Assembly (NCBI GenBank): GCA_003507115.1
Contig: DNWN01000114.1
Span: 1 to 6,683 of the forward strand
Direction of reading: 5' to 3'
Origin: Cryomorphaceae bacterium
GTDB lineage: Bacteria; Bacteroidota; Bacteroidia; Flavobacteriales; Schleiferiaceae
Length of the DNA stretch: 6,683 bases
Shown here one piece after another: positions 6,431 through 6,683 of the stretch. Both the position numbers and the translations under genes were made by a program. Position 1 is the first letter of the stretch; the number at the start of each line of letters is the position of its first letter. Under the pieces are notes generated by a model that saw only the letters and a list, made by a program, of their open reading frames with translations, was not told the origin of the DNA and did no database searches.

Positions 6431-6683
6431 CTAACGGACGACTTCTTCGCTCAGGTCCAGAACGGATAATGGAAGGGCCTGGCGGGCATCCCAATAGGCG
6501 CGGTAGGCTGGAGACATTTGGATGCGGCCTTCCAACGTCGCTTCCCAATGGCCTGCTTCCGTTAATGCGCGCTCGGCAAAACGGCGCACCGCATGGTCTG
6601 CGGGAATCGTCCAATCCACCAAGCCTTGGTTTACGGCGTAGTGGTAGGTTTCTTCACAAGCCTCGCGGTAGACCATGGCCCGA
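6431..6683 (-). CDS. Unrecognised protein, C-terminal part (5' end outside window)
   Basis: I do not recognise this gene. The frame is open from the right edge to TAG at 6431-6433, giving 83 residues in view. An ATG at 6676 is possible as a start, but the frame stays open upstream of it, and with only 7 bases visible before it I take the gene to be truncated by the window. The visible part is probably soluble and helical, rich in aromatic and acidic residues (EACEETYHYAVNQGL, then RRFAERALTEAGHW, then MSPAYRAYWDARQALPL). It has no membrane segment, cysteine cluster or nucleotide-binding motif. Support for it being coding comes from the convergent terminator placed directly after its stop. The competing frame on this strand (6411-6614) has a low-complexity Arg/Pro/Gly-rich composition typical of a shadow. 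Confidence 0.65.
   Translation of the reverse strand, partial: RAMVYREACEETYHYAVNQGLVDWTIPADHAVRRFAERALTEAGHWEATLEGRIQMSPAYRAYWDARQALPLSVLDLSEEVVR

Noticed and set aside
1..6683. CRISPR arrays, tRNA/rRNA genes, insertion sequences or phage attachment sites.
   Set aside because: Reading by eye found no regularly spaced repeats, cloverleaf-like sequences, terminal inverted repeats or transposase/integrase motifs, and coding genes account for nearly all of the window.

Overview
The window looks like an ordinary chromosomal stretch from a bacterium of the phylum Bacteroidota, probably a moderately GC-rich member of or near the Flavobacteriales. Four things point there: a TonB-dependent receptor next to a small protein with a carboxypeptidase-regulatory-like domain; an M23 peptidase with the long insert and long beta-rich tail seen in that phylum; a TAnnTTTG-type -7 promoter box with no convincing Shine-Dalgarno sites; and the cluster coiled-coil protein - zapA - rny. 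The taxon is inferred from gene content, not from a marker gene.

Left block (1-4084, minus strand): three envelope genes transcribed right to left. The order is a secreted or periplasmic M23 endopeptidase, a 213-residue exported protein with a carboxypeptidase-regulatory-like domain, and a TonB-dependent outer-membrane receptor whose C-terminal part lies beyond the left edge. The first pair overlap by 4 bases (ATGA) and the second by 1 base (TAATG), so the three are almost certainly co-transcribed and translationally coupled. No gene needs to be postulated between them. The receptor reads without a stop from 1848 to base 1.

Divergent spacer (4085-4150): 66 bases separating the minus operon from a plus operon. 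It contains TAAGTTTG at 4123-4130, which helps fix the start of the first rightward gene at 4151.

Right block (4151-6353, plus strand): a short coiled-coil protein, ZapA and RNase Y. ZapA binds FtsZ and acts at the division ring. RNase Y is the membrane-anchored KH/HD endoribonuclease that initiates mRNA decay. A 63-base spacer before rny can fold into a two-part hairpin (4755-4799). The operon ends in a strong rho-independent hairpin (6381-6409) that also serves a convergent minus-strand gene. That gene is incomplete at the right edge and I do not recognise it.

I see no mobile element, CRISPR array, tRNA, rRNA or sign of recent transfer. The window is mostly conserved housekeeping and envelope genes. 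The points worth a second look are the coupled peptidase/regulatory-domain/receptor module, the uncharacterised coiled-coil partner of zapA, and the structured leader of rny.
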